Positions 41,627 through 51,913 are shown, numbered from the stretch's first letter. The stretch: 64,000 nt of DNA from Alectoria sarmentosa (GCA_009733775.1 WOGZ01000053.1:83592-147591); one strand, 5' to 3'. The notes: generated by a model not told the origin, from the letters alone. Numbers and translations are program-made.

Positions 41627-41902
41627 GAAATCGAAATATTATTTAAAAAACGAATTTATTATAATAAATTTCAATATTTCGTTAAATGAAAGAATTGTAA
41701 TAATAAATATAATATATAATACGATATCGAGAATTTATCGAAAGTTAAGAAATTAATCGAGGAATATGAAATAAAAATGTTAATTACTTTTGCACGATTT
41801 ATAAAACGTCGAATTATAACACGATAGCAATTAATTATCATATCATCATCATTTACGCAAGCTCCGCGACGACGAGGCCGTCTCAAAAAGCAATTTATTT
41901 AA
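41627..41902 (+). pseudogene. Element D chromodomain and basic AT-hook-like Pol C-terminus
   Basis: Reading through stops gives EIEILFKKRIYYNKFQYFVK, then a stop where WKxY should begin (TGG to TGA), then YDIENLSKVKKLIEEYEIKM. This is a chromodomain with its conserved Trp codons turned to stops. The same phase continues to TQAPRRRGRLKKQFI and a natural-looking TAA at 41,900-41,902, about 150 bases before the 3' LTR. The PRRRGRLKK core resembles an AT-hook (RGRP flanked by basic residues). The tail stands out as a GC-rich patch in AT-rich DNA because its Arg codons are CGA or CGT, and CpG has been spared. Confidence 0.78.
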
Positions 41903-42049
41903 TTTAAAGTCTTTTAACTAGCATTTATGCTACGATCGATCGCTAAGCGAAAGATTTTCAAAATTAAACACTTATTTTATCGAAATACATTACTTATATA
42001 TGTTTAATGCTATAACGAAAGCGTTACTTTATTTTTTGTTTATTAACAT

Positions 42050-42244
42050 TATTATGACAATCACGATAAGCATTTATTTTATCGAGATATTTATCTCGTT
42101 TAACGATTACACTTATCAAAAAGATATCTTGTTAAATTAATAACTTGATAAATTTATATAAGTAACTAATTTTATAAAAAAGAATTAATTAATCTTACAC
42201 TCATTTTTATAATTACATTTATAAAAGTATATATATTTATAATA
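42050..42244 (+). repeat. Element D LTR, 3' copy (195 bp)
   Basis: The initial TG has become TA and the terminal ATAACA has become ATAATA. Otherwise it is colinear with 24,900-25,094. It is followed by ATTAT. Confidence 0.87.
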
Positions 42245-42890
42245 ATTATATTAAGTTAATTTTCGAAAATATTATTATTATTATATTATTTTTTATATTA
42301 TTTTATAAATTGTTTAAAATTTATTACGCTCGAAATTATTTTTCAATAATATTTAATTTAAACGTCGCGATTTTAAGAAAGATTATCGAAAAAATTTCGA
42401 TTTTATCTCGAATCTCGATTATTAATATAGTATTAATTTTTTATAATAAAGTTTTAATATTGTTATTAAAGAATTTATATATATATACGAGTTTTTAAAG
42501 TATATATTTAATATAAATAATTAAATAATTTATAATACGCTAATATTTAAAATTAATTTAATTTCAAATGTTAAAAATTTTAAAAAAATACTTAAATGTT
42601 AAAAATTTTAAATGTTAAAAAATGTTAAATTATCGTAACGCGCGCGAATTTTTTTAAAAAAAATAAACAAAAACGAAAAAGAATAAAAAAGAACAAAAAA
42701 AAGTTTATATTAATATGCGTATATTTAAAAGTAACTTATTTATGTATATGTGTTCGTGTGCGTATATATATATATATATATATATTGTAATTTGCAAGTG
42801 CACGCGTCGATTTATTAACATATTTTAAAAAATAATTTACGTTTAAAATACCTAATTAAGATTTGTATTCAAATCAAAAATATAAGATTG
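42245..42890. other. AT-rich flank of the gene island, no gene seen
   Basis: This is residual AT-rich sequence between element D and the island. It holds an imperfect repeat of AATGTTAAAAATTTTAAA near 42,566-42,630 and a TA microsatellite. Base composition rises sharply between about 42,880 and 42,960. Confidence 0.65.
42763..42784. repeat. (TA)11 microsatellite
   Basis: An uninterrupted alternating TA tract about 400 bases upstream of the first island gene. Confidence 0.85.
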
Positions 42891-43177
42891 TGCGGGATTT
42901 CTCGTATTTTATTAAAAATAAGCTGGATCTGCGCGTAAAATTGAGATTTGCGCTCAGACGTGGTCGCGCTCGTTCCCTTACTAAGCGGTAAACAACCCGA
43001 AGGGACTTGGCGGGGGCCACGTCTGAGGGACTGAGGCAAGGTGTATCTGTCATGCGAGGGATATATTACGTAATCGTATGCCCGACTGCACCAGAGTTCA
43101 ACGCGACGCCTCCGTCTTCAACAATTTACAAGTTGACCAATGACAAACCTCAGCTCTGCGCGCGCTGCCTCTTGATC

Positions 43178-45331
43178 ATGTCAGACTATGAGAAATCTAC
43201 TGTTATTAAGCTTCGCGATGAGCTCGTAGCTCGTGGACTACCCAAAACAGGCCTGAAGGCCGCGCTCGTCCAGAGACTGATTGAGGCAGATGCGGAATCC
43301 GAGAAAGCTAATTCAGCTGTGAATGAATCTTCTGCGAATAGTCAAGAAGACGAGTCCGTGACCGAGGCGATTTTACCAGGACCCCAGGCGCTGAGAGAGC
43401 CCAAGGATGACGATAACGCAACAGATGACACGCCGCAATCTGAGGAGCAAGACAAAAACGAACTGAAAGATGCAGATAAGGCAGCTGAAGATGCGCCTCA
43501 TTGCGAGCCAGATGAATTGATGCGAAGACAACCGCAAACAGGCGAGGTGCAACGAGAGGAGCCATTTGAGCAACAGCGATCAGATAGTCTTACACAGCCG
43601 TCTGGATATATAGTACCAAAGGGCGCGCAGAGCGAAGCTCTATTCGAGGACCCAAACGAAAGCGCAGAAGATCCAGAGCCAGAGCTCCAACTACCTAACC
43701 CCAACCAAACACAATGTGCAGAGGAGCAGGCCGCCGAGGATAAACCGGCCGTGTCGACTCAGACGTCGCTCACAGGCGATGAATTCTTGCAAGATTCACG
43801 CAAGAGAAAGCGGTACGTACATTTCGGAGATAATCCTTCCCGTTTGGTATTGAAATTGAGTTGCAAGACATGTCTCGGGAGCAGAATGACCTTTTCTACT
43901 CGAGAGATCAGTCTTGCGATTTCATTGTTTCCCTTGAAGGAGCAATGCTGACCCTGAAATGTGCGTAGACGGAGCCAGAGTCCACCTCCATCCTCTATGG
44001 GAAAAGCGCAGAAAAGAGTGAAAGCAGATCATGCGAGATCCCACACTAGACTATCAGAAGATTCAGAGCTACCAGAAAACTCTATGGCGGGACTTATTAG
44101 TCCAGCAGAAAGAAACAATGATGTTTCGCCACAACAGGATCCAACCTTCTCGCAAGAAAGTAATACTCAGACTAATGGCCATACATACAGTAATGGGGAA
44201 AGTAAACTCGCCAAAATCAGTACATCGGCTATGGGTAGACAGACAGACGTAGAAGGGATTTCACAGTCACAAACGGACTCTTTCGCACTCGAAGAGAGGG
44301 GCCCACCGAAAAAGAGAAGTGCTACGCCTACACAGGTCAAGAGCGTCGAGCCACCTATGAGACCGTCACCATCAGACACCCGATTCAAGAACCTTTTCAC
44401 GGCTCATGCTAGTCTGGAGCCCTCATCGCAACGGTCTCATTACCCTTACGCTGAAGACAAAAAAGTCAGCCCTGCCCTCCATCCAGCTACCTCTGCTTTA
44501 TACATTCGTGAACTCATGCGTCCACTGAAGATTGAAAGTCTTAGAGATCATCTCACAGCCCTTGCAACGCCGTCAGATACTCCTCTCAATCCGGATATAG
44601 TGACCGATTTCTTTCTGGATTCCGTACGCACTCACTGCCTTGTGGGCTTTGAAAATATCTCAGCAGCATCCAGGGTTCGTTCCGGATTGCATAATCGAGT
44701 TTGGCCCAGTGAGCGAGACAGGCGGCAGCTGTGGGTGGACTTCGTTCCCGAGGAAAAGCTCAAAAAGTGGATCAATGTCGAGCAAACCGCGGGTGGTGGT
44801 CGCGGGCAACCGTCGAAGCGGTGGGAGGTGGTGTACGAGGATGAAGAAAATGGTATCAAGGCATACTTGCAAGAAGCAGGCTCGAACAGTGGAGGTCTTC
44901 GAACCGCACAATCTCCAAGGGTGGATGCCGGCCGAGGCGTGCAGGTTTTGCCACCATCCGGACCTCGAATCAGTGAACCGGAGCCGCGAAATTCACAACC
45001 AAGGGTAGATAGCGGGAAGGGGTTTCGAGCTCTTGACGACCTTTTCACGTCAACTGCAGCGAAGCCAAAGCTTTACTACCTGCCTGTCTCAAAGGCTGAA
45101 GCAGACCGACGACTAGCCAAGTTAGCGGCAGGTCGAGGCGGAGGTCGCGGTGATGAGATGAGAAGATTCTCATTCGAGGAAGGCTCTGTTGTAGACAATG
45201 GCCCCGAATTTGGGAGAGGGGGGTATGGAAAGGGAGGGGGCTATTCAGGGAGCTATCGTGGGAGGGGCAGAGGTTACACGGCAAATGCTTCGCGAGGAGA
45301 CAGCTGGAGGGACAGGCGCTCGGAATATTGA
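43178..45331 (+). CDS. Acinus-like SAP/RRM/RSB protein (ASAP/PSAP splicing complex)
   Basis: A predicted nuclear RNA-processing scaffold. There are two exons, 43,178-43,812 and 43,969-45,331; the 156-base intron has GTACGT, a CTGAC branch and a GTAG end, and joins KRK to RRSQSPPP in phase. The protein is 665 residues. A SAP domain occupies residues 1-40 (VIKLRDELVARGLPKTGLKA). An acidic Glu/Gln-rich linker follows, then an RRM-like domain from about 387 to 485 (SALYIRELMRPLKIESLRDH, later THCLVGFENISAASRVRSGL). An RSB motif lies at about 566-593 (LDDLFTSTAAKPKLYYLPVS), and a Gly/Arg-rich tail from 598. This order is that of Acinus, which binds RNPS1 and SAP18 through the RSB motif. I chose the ATG directly before the SAP domain; the frame stays open upstream (an in-frame ATG at 43,052), so a longer N-terminus is possible. 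Confidence 0.87.
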
Positions 45332-46638
45332 AAATCACGCTGTATACCATCACATTGGATTGCATGGCTGGACAGGAGATATATACCCTTTGGCCAAAAG
45401 GCTGTCGTTGGACGAGGCAGTGGCATGGCGCCACACACTCGGTGATGATACAAAGGATAATTTACTACCATGCCAAAAACTGTCGAGTATGCAACATCAT
45501 CTTCAAAATCTGAAAATACGTTGAGATGGTGCCATTTTCCATTTCGCCATGTTGCGACCGATGCATCGTTTCGTAGCCGCCCGCCATCGTTCACTGGCAA
45601 GTGTGCTGTATTGGATTGTTTTACAAGGAGAGTTACGGGGGCTGCTGCCGGGTGCGGCAGGAGAACCCAAGGGCCTTTGATCCCCCGTCCAATCACAACA
45701 CCCCTTAGAATGGTAGAGATTGACGATCATCTTTAAAAAGGTACCACCCTCGAGAGTACGCCTGATAAATACCCTCTCGTCTATTCGGACAAGAGCGTTT
45801 AACGACCTAGCGTGATTCTAGGCACAACGACAGGGGTGAAAGAGGGATAGATCCATTTCGCCATGTATACTCCCGCTCCCAATAAGATACCCGTAGTGGG
45901 TCATTGTGTCCATCCCTACCCAACCCAGTACTCTTGTAGACGCCGAATGAAGAGATATCGATAGCGTTCTAAGTGTTGCTTCGTCTGAAGTCCGGAAGTG
46001 CGAGGACCGGTAGTGGCTCGTAAAACCCATTAATCCGATCACGATGGCCGTTTATCGAAGACGTGGTTGTGATTGTGCTTATCGTCGAAAACGTCGTAAT
46101 CGCGCCCATCTTTTACTTGATGTGCATTCTGCGAAAAACGGGCTCGTGGCGGCAGCCGCGCAGCAGCGTAAAGCTAAACGGCGAAACGCTGCAGGGTAAA
46201 GTAAGTTTTACTCTAGGGCACATTGGTGCTTGGCAAGCTTGATAGAGACCTCAGTCCTTCCTTCCTTCGCTGCGCTTGCACACTGCCACCGCCTCCTACG
46301 ACTTTCGTTCCGCTCTCCAATGAATGCATAGCATTGCCGCCGTTTCATTAAGCTGCAACTCTGTAACCCTTTGGACCAAAAATGAAACAAAGACACAACC
46401 GCTCTACCTCTACATAGCCATAACTGAGCCCACGAATTCTTCCGTGTCTGTTGGCCATTCTTCATTTCCTGTCATCAAAGACTTACTCAGCTGCTTGCCA
46501 TACTCCCAATATTTCTAATTGAAGCGCATTCTTGAGATCCGAAACCACTGCAAGGATAACCCCACCTGGCCCCCACAACAATAGAAGCAGCACGCTTTGT
46601 TCGGATAAGTAAGAAGAGGCGGATGCTTTGAGCACGAG
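45332..46638. other. Intergenic region between the Acinus-like and TMEM184-like genes
   Basis: I see no convincing gene in this 1.3-kb stretch. It must contain the terminator of the first gene and the promoter of the second. A perfect 5-bp inverted repeat CCTAG/CTAGG at 45,807-45,823 is too short to interpret. A 51-codon Arg-rich ORF (46,044-46,199) is listed separately. Confidence 0.6.
46044..46199 (+). other. Small Arg-rich ORF of unknown status
   Basis: ATG to TAA, 51 residues, with an RRRGCDCAYRRKRRNRAHLL stretch and an Arg/Lys-rich C-terminus. It vaguely recalls the basic composition of ribosomal protein bL34, but no diagnostic match is seen. The CGT/CGA-rich run may be chance. No splice or promoter support. 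Confidence 0.15.
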
Positions 46639-48574
46639 ATGGTGTGGACACAGTGCAATTCGACATTGGAATATAAGAAGAGTAAATCTCCTGGGGATTT
46701 GTATCGTACAATGAGATTCTGACTGCGTGCCTCAGTCAACGAGACCAAGATATGGCATGGTCTGGAATTTCACCACTTCGGCCTGATACTCTCTGCGCTG
46801 TTTGGCCTCCTCTCGGTCCTTATGTCTTTTTACCTCATATGGCGACATTGCACCCATTATCTCAAGCCATGGGAACAACGGCAGTTAGTCAAACCTCCTT
46901 TCTTCCATGCACTCTAAGCTTAATAGCCATCAGTATCATAAGAGTTCTCTTCATGGTTCCTATCTACTCCGTCGTCTCCTTCCTATCCTACTTATTCTAC
47001 ACACGCGCGGTTTATTTTGAAGTGATCAGAGATTGCTATGAAGCTTTCGCTATCGCAAGCTTTTTCTCCCTGCTTTGCGCCTATGTTGCACCGGATTTAC
47101 ATAATCAGAAAGACTATTTCAGAAAAATACAACCTAGAGGCTGGGTCCTGCCAATAAATTACTTCAAGAGATGCTGTGGGGGTGAGTCAGGGATTTGGCG
47201 GACACCAAGAAGTGGATTGACTTGGTTCAACGTGAGCGGTAGCGCAACTTGGCTGGGTAATATCGAAGAGCTGACCTGGTCACTAGATCATTTGGTTTGG
47301 CGTCTTTCAATACTGCTTCGTGCGAGTCTTCATGACCTTAGTAGCAGTCGTCACACAGGCTGTTGGTAGGTACTGTTTAGAATCTGTCAGTCCAGCTTTT
47401 GCTCACGTCTGGGTACGCTACGCTCCCCCCAAAGCTTGAAGTCCAACTGTTGATCGTTTTAGGTCATGGTCATAGAAGGAGGTTGCGTATCGGTAGCGAT
47501 GTACTGTCTCATTCAATTCTACATTCAACTCAGACGCGACCTCGCAGCGCATAGCCCATTTCTTAAAGTTGTCGCGATTAAACTCGTCATCTTCCTTTCA
47601 TTCTGGCAGACCGTGAGTCAATTCAGTATCACCATTTCGGACCACCCAACATTAACAAGATTATACAGTTCATCATATCCAGTATCACCTCCACTGGCGC
47701 CATCAAAGCATCCACTCATATCCAAACACCCGACATCAAAATCGGCATTCCTTCTATGCTTCTCTGCATTGAAATGGCAATATTCAGCGTCTTTCACCTT
47801 TGGGCATTCCCATGGAAGGTCTACGACGTGCGGCGCTCTCAGATCGTGGCCTCAGAATCCGCTGCAGGTTTCTTTCCAGATCCAAATACAGCTTACCACG
47901 GCGGACCTTTTGGCAGCAAAGCTCTCATGGACGCTTTCAACCCTTGGGACATCATCAGAGCCGTAGGCAGAGGTTTCAAATGGATTTTTGTTGGCCGGAA
48001 GACACGCATGGAAGACATCAGCTACAAGGTATCCGCTCAAGGAATAGGTCTCGAGCCCACAAGAAACCAGATCACGGCTTTCGAGACTGGCAACCGTTCG
48101 TTTGATGGCGCCTCCGGACTCCCTCATCCTTTTGTGCAGGGTGGGAAACCAGGTAAGTATCAACCGCTCTCTGAAGAAGAGGATACCGACCGTTTGCTTG
48201 CACACGCGCAATCGAACCCAGAAGCGCCTTACCCTCGCCCCATGGAACGCCTTCCTCATATCAACGCCGGTGGCGACATAGGCACTATGGGAATATACGA
48301 CCCTCCAACTCCGCGCGCCCCATCGTACCCTACCACAAGACATCAAGATCCAGGACACGAGTATGGCGTCGCGGATGAGAGGAGTCTCGAGGAACAAGAT
48401 ACGGGTTATCATGGCGCAAGAGGCAAGGTGACGCCTGTACCACCCCCGGACCCGCATCCTTTAGGCCCGCCGGGAGGAAGGAGTAACGAGAACGAATGGA
48501 ACGTGTGGGGCGAGGCACGGGAGAATGAGCGGGATCTCGGTGGAGGGCACGGGGTTGGTGACAACAGGTTCTAG
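46639..48574 (+). CDS. TMEM184/OST-alpha family (DUF300) seven-helix membrane protein
   Basis: A predicted multi-pass membrane protein of 556 residues, in the family of organic solute transporter alpha and TMEM184. Function in fungi is poorly defined; localisation is probably vacuolar or endomembrane. Exons: 46,639-46,681, 46,736-46,883, 46,934-47,231, 47,287-47,412, 47,463-47,612, 47,669-48,574. The introns are 50-56 bases with GT-AG ends, and all phases agree. The start is supported by CNSTLE after the ATG and by INETKIWHGLEFHHFG across the first junction. Family blocks: YFEVIRDCYEAFAIASFF, GIWRTPRSGLTWFN, VAIKLVIFLSFWQT and IPSMLLCIEMAIFSVFHLWA. Seven hydrophobic segments lie at about 28-50, 66-87, 95-115, 165-190, 207-227, 240-256 and 284-302. 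The hydrophilic C-terminal tail is Pro/Glu-rich, with a YQPLSEEEDTDRLL motif. Confidence 0.9.
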
Positions 48575-49498
48575 ATGACAGCTTCTTTCTCCCAAGATAG
48601 CGCGTTTGCAACGATTTGAAGGAGCGGGCGTTTGGCCGAGGGATATACCATTTTGCGGTGTGGGTTCCTCAGATATTTTCAAGCAGCGAGGGAAGCAGCC
48701 GGCAAGCTAAAAAAAAAGAAAGGGAAAGTGAATGGGGAAGTGAATGGGAAAGTGAATGGAACAGACGGTGCGTGAAATGCTATCATTGTCAGACGAGGTC
48801 GAGCTCGCCCTGTTCAGTGAATACAAAGCACCAGAGCTCAGTCATCTTTGTGTAGATTAGGATGAGTGCCTCGTTACTCAATGCTGTTGTCGATTAACGA
48901 CTACTCTTGGAGGATGAACGAAGACGCCTATGGCGGAGTGGCCAAATTGGTAGAAAGGGATTTGTAGCACTTCGCACCCTCGATCACTTTTGGTTGAAAA
49001 TGGGATCAATGAGTTGTCGATCTCTGTTATCTCACTCCTTGTCGCCCTGCAAATGTGTTCGCTCGTTGAATTCCCACCCGAATTTCAAAGCTCCGTGCTC
49101 AACGCCGTAATAACATGCGCTGGACCGTATGCTGGAATGCTGAATTCAAAAAGAGCCCACAAGATTCAGCCCTTGAAACTTGGTGTCTCGAAATCAATGA
49201 AATTCATCGTCATGATTTTGATTTTTCCACAAGTCGACATAGTGGGAAGAAAATGCCTCGTTAAGTGGTACATGGTGTGGCAACAAATGTAAAGGAGCAG
49301 CTCTACTTTCGTTGAAGAGAGCGGGAGTCGATTAGGCTGAGGAGTGATATAGTGTTGCTGGGTGCTTGTGAATCTGCCAACTACTTAAGGGCTTTAATGG
49401 CAGTATGTTGAGCAAAATTCCGTCTTTATTAGCCCTCACGTTCAGGATGTATTCTTTCTGATTCAGGCTTCCATGTGCCTATTGAGAGGCTCATTAGC
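48575..49498. other. Convergent intergenic region, no gene seen
   Basis: The two flanking genes point at each other here, so both 3' ends lie within. A short tandem repeat (48,722-48,761) and a weak tRNA-like tract near 48,932 are noted elsewhere. No ORF looks real. Confidence 0.6.
48722..48761. repeat. Short GGAAAGTGAATG-type tandem repeat
   Basis: Three near-identical units of 10-12 bases (GGGAAAGTGAATG, GGGAAGTGAATG, GGAAAGTGAATG) in the 3' flank of the TMEM184-like gene. Confidence 0.75.
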
Positions 49499-50632
49499 TT
49501 ATGTTTCTCTCGAAATCCACAATGGTGACAGCCAACCTTCAAAGTCATGCTTCACAAAGGCCATCGGGTCATCCGGCTCCTTTGCACCCATCTGCTGCAC
49601 ACCAGGACTGAAACTTGTAATTGGTAGGACGACGACGTCCCCCACCTTCTTCGCGGTCTCCATGCCCGTGAAGGTCTCCCATGTGATATTCTTCCCGTCC
49701 ATCTTGAAGTAATTGGGGTCATTCAGGTAGCTGAATACCGCATCTGTCCACACAGCCGGCCCAGTGAATTCAACAATGCTCTTGTCAAGCTTGTTGACTT
49801 TGAGCACACCCTTCTTCTTCATTCGAAGCGTGTCTTCGGTGATGGCTGCAACGATGTCGCGGAGCACAGGATGGCCCGGCTTGGCCTGGATGGTCCATTG
49901 GCAGAACTGGATACGGCGGGAATACCAATCCTTCCAATCTGCCCGATTTGGATCTGCTTCAATACCAATAACCAGGCCAATCGAAGATCGGGGAACCTCT
50001 TCAGGAATCCAGTCCGTCGTCGATCTAAGGGCCGTTGTGTCAATGTCCGTGTAGATGCCGCCACGCGCAAGAAGGATCAAGTAGCGGAAGAAATCGGCCT
50101 TCAAGACTCCCAAAGGAAGCGATTCATATGCGTCGAGCACTTCCGGTACGGAGGCATAGAGATGTTTCAGGAGGTACACAGCTGCGTCATCCGTGACCAC
50201 TTCGTGAACGAAACCTGGATGCAATTCAGACCAACTTGCCTCTGCTGGCCGAAATGTTTCCCCAAAGTCACCAGATGCCGGGGTGTATTTCCATGTCTGC
50301 CAGATATATGCAGGAAATTTGCCTGCCCTATCGTACGGGAATTGATACTGGAGCTGTTCGCGTAATCCCTTGGTGACAACTTCGGTCAATGGCTGTTGGG
50401 CGTCATTTTTCTTACTAGGAGCTTGTCGGGGAGGAGGATATGGTCTGGATTCAGCATCTGAATTTGCAGGTATTCCTGTCGTAGCCGGATATGTCAATCC
50501 TTCGAAGTCGGCTTTGAAGTCATCCGCACTTTTGGCCAGGATGGTGGACGTCGCGGAGTGAGATGAATGTAGTAGGTAGACAGCAGTGAGCACGAACACA
50601 GCTAATACTGCTGCTTTGCGGAACGTGAGCAT
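49499..50632 (-). CDS. OCH1-like alpha-1,6-mannosyltransferase (GT32), Golgi
   Basis: A predicted type II Golgi glycosyltransferase of family GT32, which transfers mannose from GDP-mannose to start or extend N-glycan outer chains. It is an intronless 377-residue frame. An N-terminal signal anchor spans about residues 6-22 (LTFRKAAVLAVFVLTAVYLL), followed by a Pro-rich stem to about 80. Then come the GT32 entry block KFPAYIWQTWKY (105-116) and the core RYLILLARGGIYTDIDTTAL (183-202), whose DxD metal/nucleotide-sugar motif is D196-I-D198. The C-terminus ends VKHDFEGW plus a short extension. The frame is open upstream to 50,767, but the ATG at 50,632 places the anchor at the N-terminus as the family requires. 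OCH1 and its paralogue HOC1 cannot be told apart from sequence alone. Confidence 0.88.
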   Translation of the reverse strand: MLTFRKAAVLAVFVLTAVYLLHSSHSATSTILAKSADDFKADFEGLTYPATTGIPANSDAESRPYPPPRQAPSKKNDAQQPLTEVVTKGLREQLQYQFPYDRAGKFPAYIWQTWKYTPASGDFGETFRPAEASWSELHPGFVHEVVTDDAAVYLLKHLYASVPEVLDAYESLPLGVLKADFFRYLILLARGGIYTDIDTTALRSTTDWIPEEVPRSSIGLVIGIEADPNRADWKDWYSRRIQFCQWTIQAKPGHPVLRDIVAAITEDTLRMKKKGVLKVNKLDKSIVEFTGPAVWTDAVFSYLNDPNYFKMDGKNITWETFTGMETAKKVGDVVVLPITSFSPGVQQMGAKEPDDPMAFVKHDFEGWLSPLWISRET

Positions 50633-51200
50633 TCTTACTGCTAAGGCCAGGGGCCTGCCCGTCTCGCCTGTCGACTTGCAAAGGCCAGCGTGTGAATGTT
50701 TCAAGAAAGGAAGAGAGTGGGATCGAGGTCCGAAGGGTCGAGGTATTGGCGGACCGGAAGTGCCCACTTCTCAGACGGCGAGCATGAGAAAATCAGAGGG
50801 GTTCCAATGCTCTGCTCCTTTGTGCCCTCGACGAGATGACCGATCGAGGCTCCAAGGCTGCTACTCTAGTCCTGAGGCCGTGAGATCTGTGCTGCTGCGG
50901 TCTTGACTGTGGTGGAGGAAGAGAACCGAGAAGAAAAAAAAGAGGGAGAGATACCAGACCTCGAGACCTGTTGCGGAAGTGGAAGTTGGGATGCCAATGT
51001 TTTTATTTTTGGGCAGATGAGCATATATGGGCGAGATATCTCAGTTGGGAAGGCGGATTCTGATGCTAGCGCAAGCCTCGATATGCTTATATTGTCTCGA
51101 CATGGATCTTTAGTGACAAGCAAGGATAATGTATTGTACCTAAATGGAATCATGGAAATGCGAGAAGGAGGAAAGTAGTGGATAGAAGAGAAAAAAGAAG

Positions 51201-51312
51201 AATTTGAGAGAATGAGAGGATGAGTATGAGAGGATGAGAGGATGAGAGTGAGAGGATGAGAGAATTTGAGGATTTGAGGATTTGAGAGGATGTATGGATG
51301 GGTGGTGGTGGT
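51201..51312. repeat. GAGAGGAT/GATTTGAG minisatellite
   Basis: A run of GATGAGAG, AGGATGAG and GGATTTGA units ends in (GGT)n. It is purine-rich on plus, pyrimidine-rich on the coding strand of the neighbouring gene. Confidence 0.8.
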
Positions 51313-51433
51313 AGTAATATGATATCCCTTATTTCTTCCGAGAATAGTATTTATTACCAAGTACTCGTAGGCATGTTTTGATGACACGGAAAACGCCCAG
51401 TGCTTTTTTTCCTTTTTGAAGAGACTCATCATC

Positions 51434-51493
51434 CCAAGAGCCAAGAGCCAAGAGCCAAGAGCCAAGAGCCAAGAGCCAAGAGCCAAGAGCCAG
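51434..51493. repeat. Heptamer tandem repeat (CCAAGAG), about 8.5 copies
   Basis: Near-perfect CCAAGAG units. Because seven is not a multiple of three, all frames cycle through the same residues, which produces spurious ORFs with LALGSW repeats on the minus strand. Confidence 0.92.
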
Positions 51494-51886
51494 GCTAAAG
51501 TCGCCTCTGGGCCTTACTCCTTGTCGCACACTTTCTTTGACTGCTGGTGCTGCCTATTTTTACTATCACGAGTATTACTTGTATTCATTCCCCCACGTAG
51601 GTATTCTTTCTTTCTCTCCCAGTTCATTTTTTAAATCAACTTGCTATATTTTGCCATCATTGGTACCACTTTCTAAATTATCGAGTACTAAAATATCAAT
51701 CATGCTCCATACTCAGCTTCCCTACTCGGCAGTCATTCCTTTGACATCCCCTACGAGCAGGTCGAGGTATGAGAGGTTGAATGCATCTGTTCGACACGAT
51801 CATGTTCCCGAAGCCTGCGTAAGCGAGTTCAACGAGGGTCCGCTGTGACCTTACTCTTCTCGGTCAACGGAAACGCGCATGCACGC

Positions 51887-51913
51887 ATGATGATGATGAT
51901 GATGATGATGATG
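51887..51913. repeat. (ATG)9 microsatellite
   Basis: Nine uninterrupted ATG units between the mannosyltransferase and acyltransferase genes, in intergenic sequence. Confidence 0.92.

Larger units (their letters stand above)
24900..42244 (+). mobile_element. Element D: chromodomain Ty3/Gypsy retrotransposon interrupted by element C
   Basis: Equal-length 195-bp LTRs (24,900-25,094 and 42,050-42,244) are flanked by an exact ATTAT duplication (24,895-24,899 and 42,245-42,249). The span is 17.3 kb and holds all of element C (about 28,357-38,621), leaving about 7.1 kb, close to the size of element A. Plus-strand relics are a CCHC-type finger (27,194-27,259), RT (38,870-39,250), integrase (40,505-40,690), a chromodomain (41,627-41,780) and a basic AT-hook-like tail ending in a stop at 41,900-41,902. 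The RT and later domains lie right of C, the finger left of it, so C split pol. Confidence 0.85.

Noticed and set aside
1..42890. CRISPR-like or bacterial operon structure in the repeat-rich left block
   Set aside because: The repeats are LTRs and protein-phase tandem units. Introns, chromodomains and Gypsy/copia RT relics show a fungal nuclear context.
43007..43177. N-terminal extension of the Acinus-like protein
   Set aside because: It lacks a good ATG at the left edge, and the SAP domain begins immediately after the ATG at 43,178. The in-frame ATG at 43,052 cannot be fully excluded.
44632..45048. A 138-codon minus-strand ORF within the Acinus-like gene, and several others in alternative frames
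   Set aside because: They are shadows of the plus-strand coding exon, whose domains and splice phase are convincing.
45274..45696. A 140-codon minus-strand ORF overlapping the 3' end of the Acinus-like gene
   Set aside because: It overlaps the true coding end, has no recognisable domain and no splice or start support.
50633..50767. 45-residue N-terminal extension of the OCH1-like protein
   Set aside because: It would bury the signal anchor internally; family members start with the anchor, as from the ATG at 50,632.
51329..51529. ORFs with LALGSWLLALGSW repeats
   Set aside because: They are produced by the heptamer repeat cycling through all frames, not by a repeat protein.
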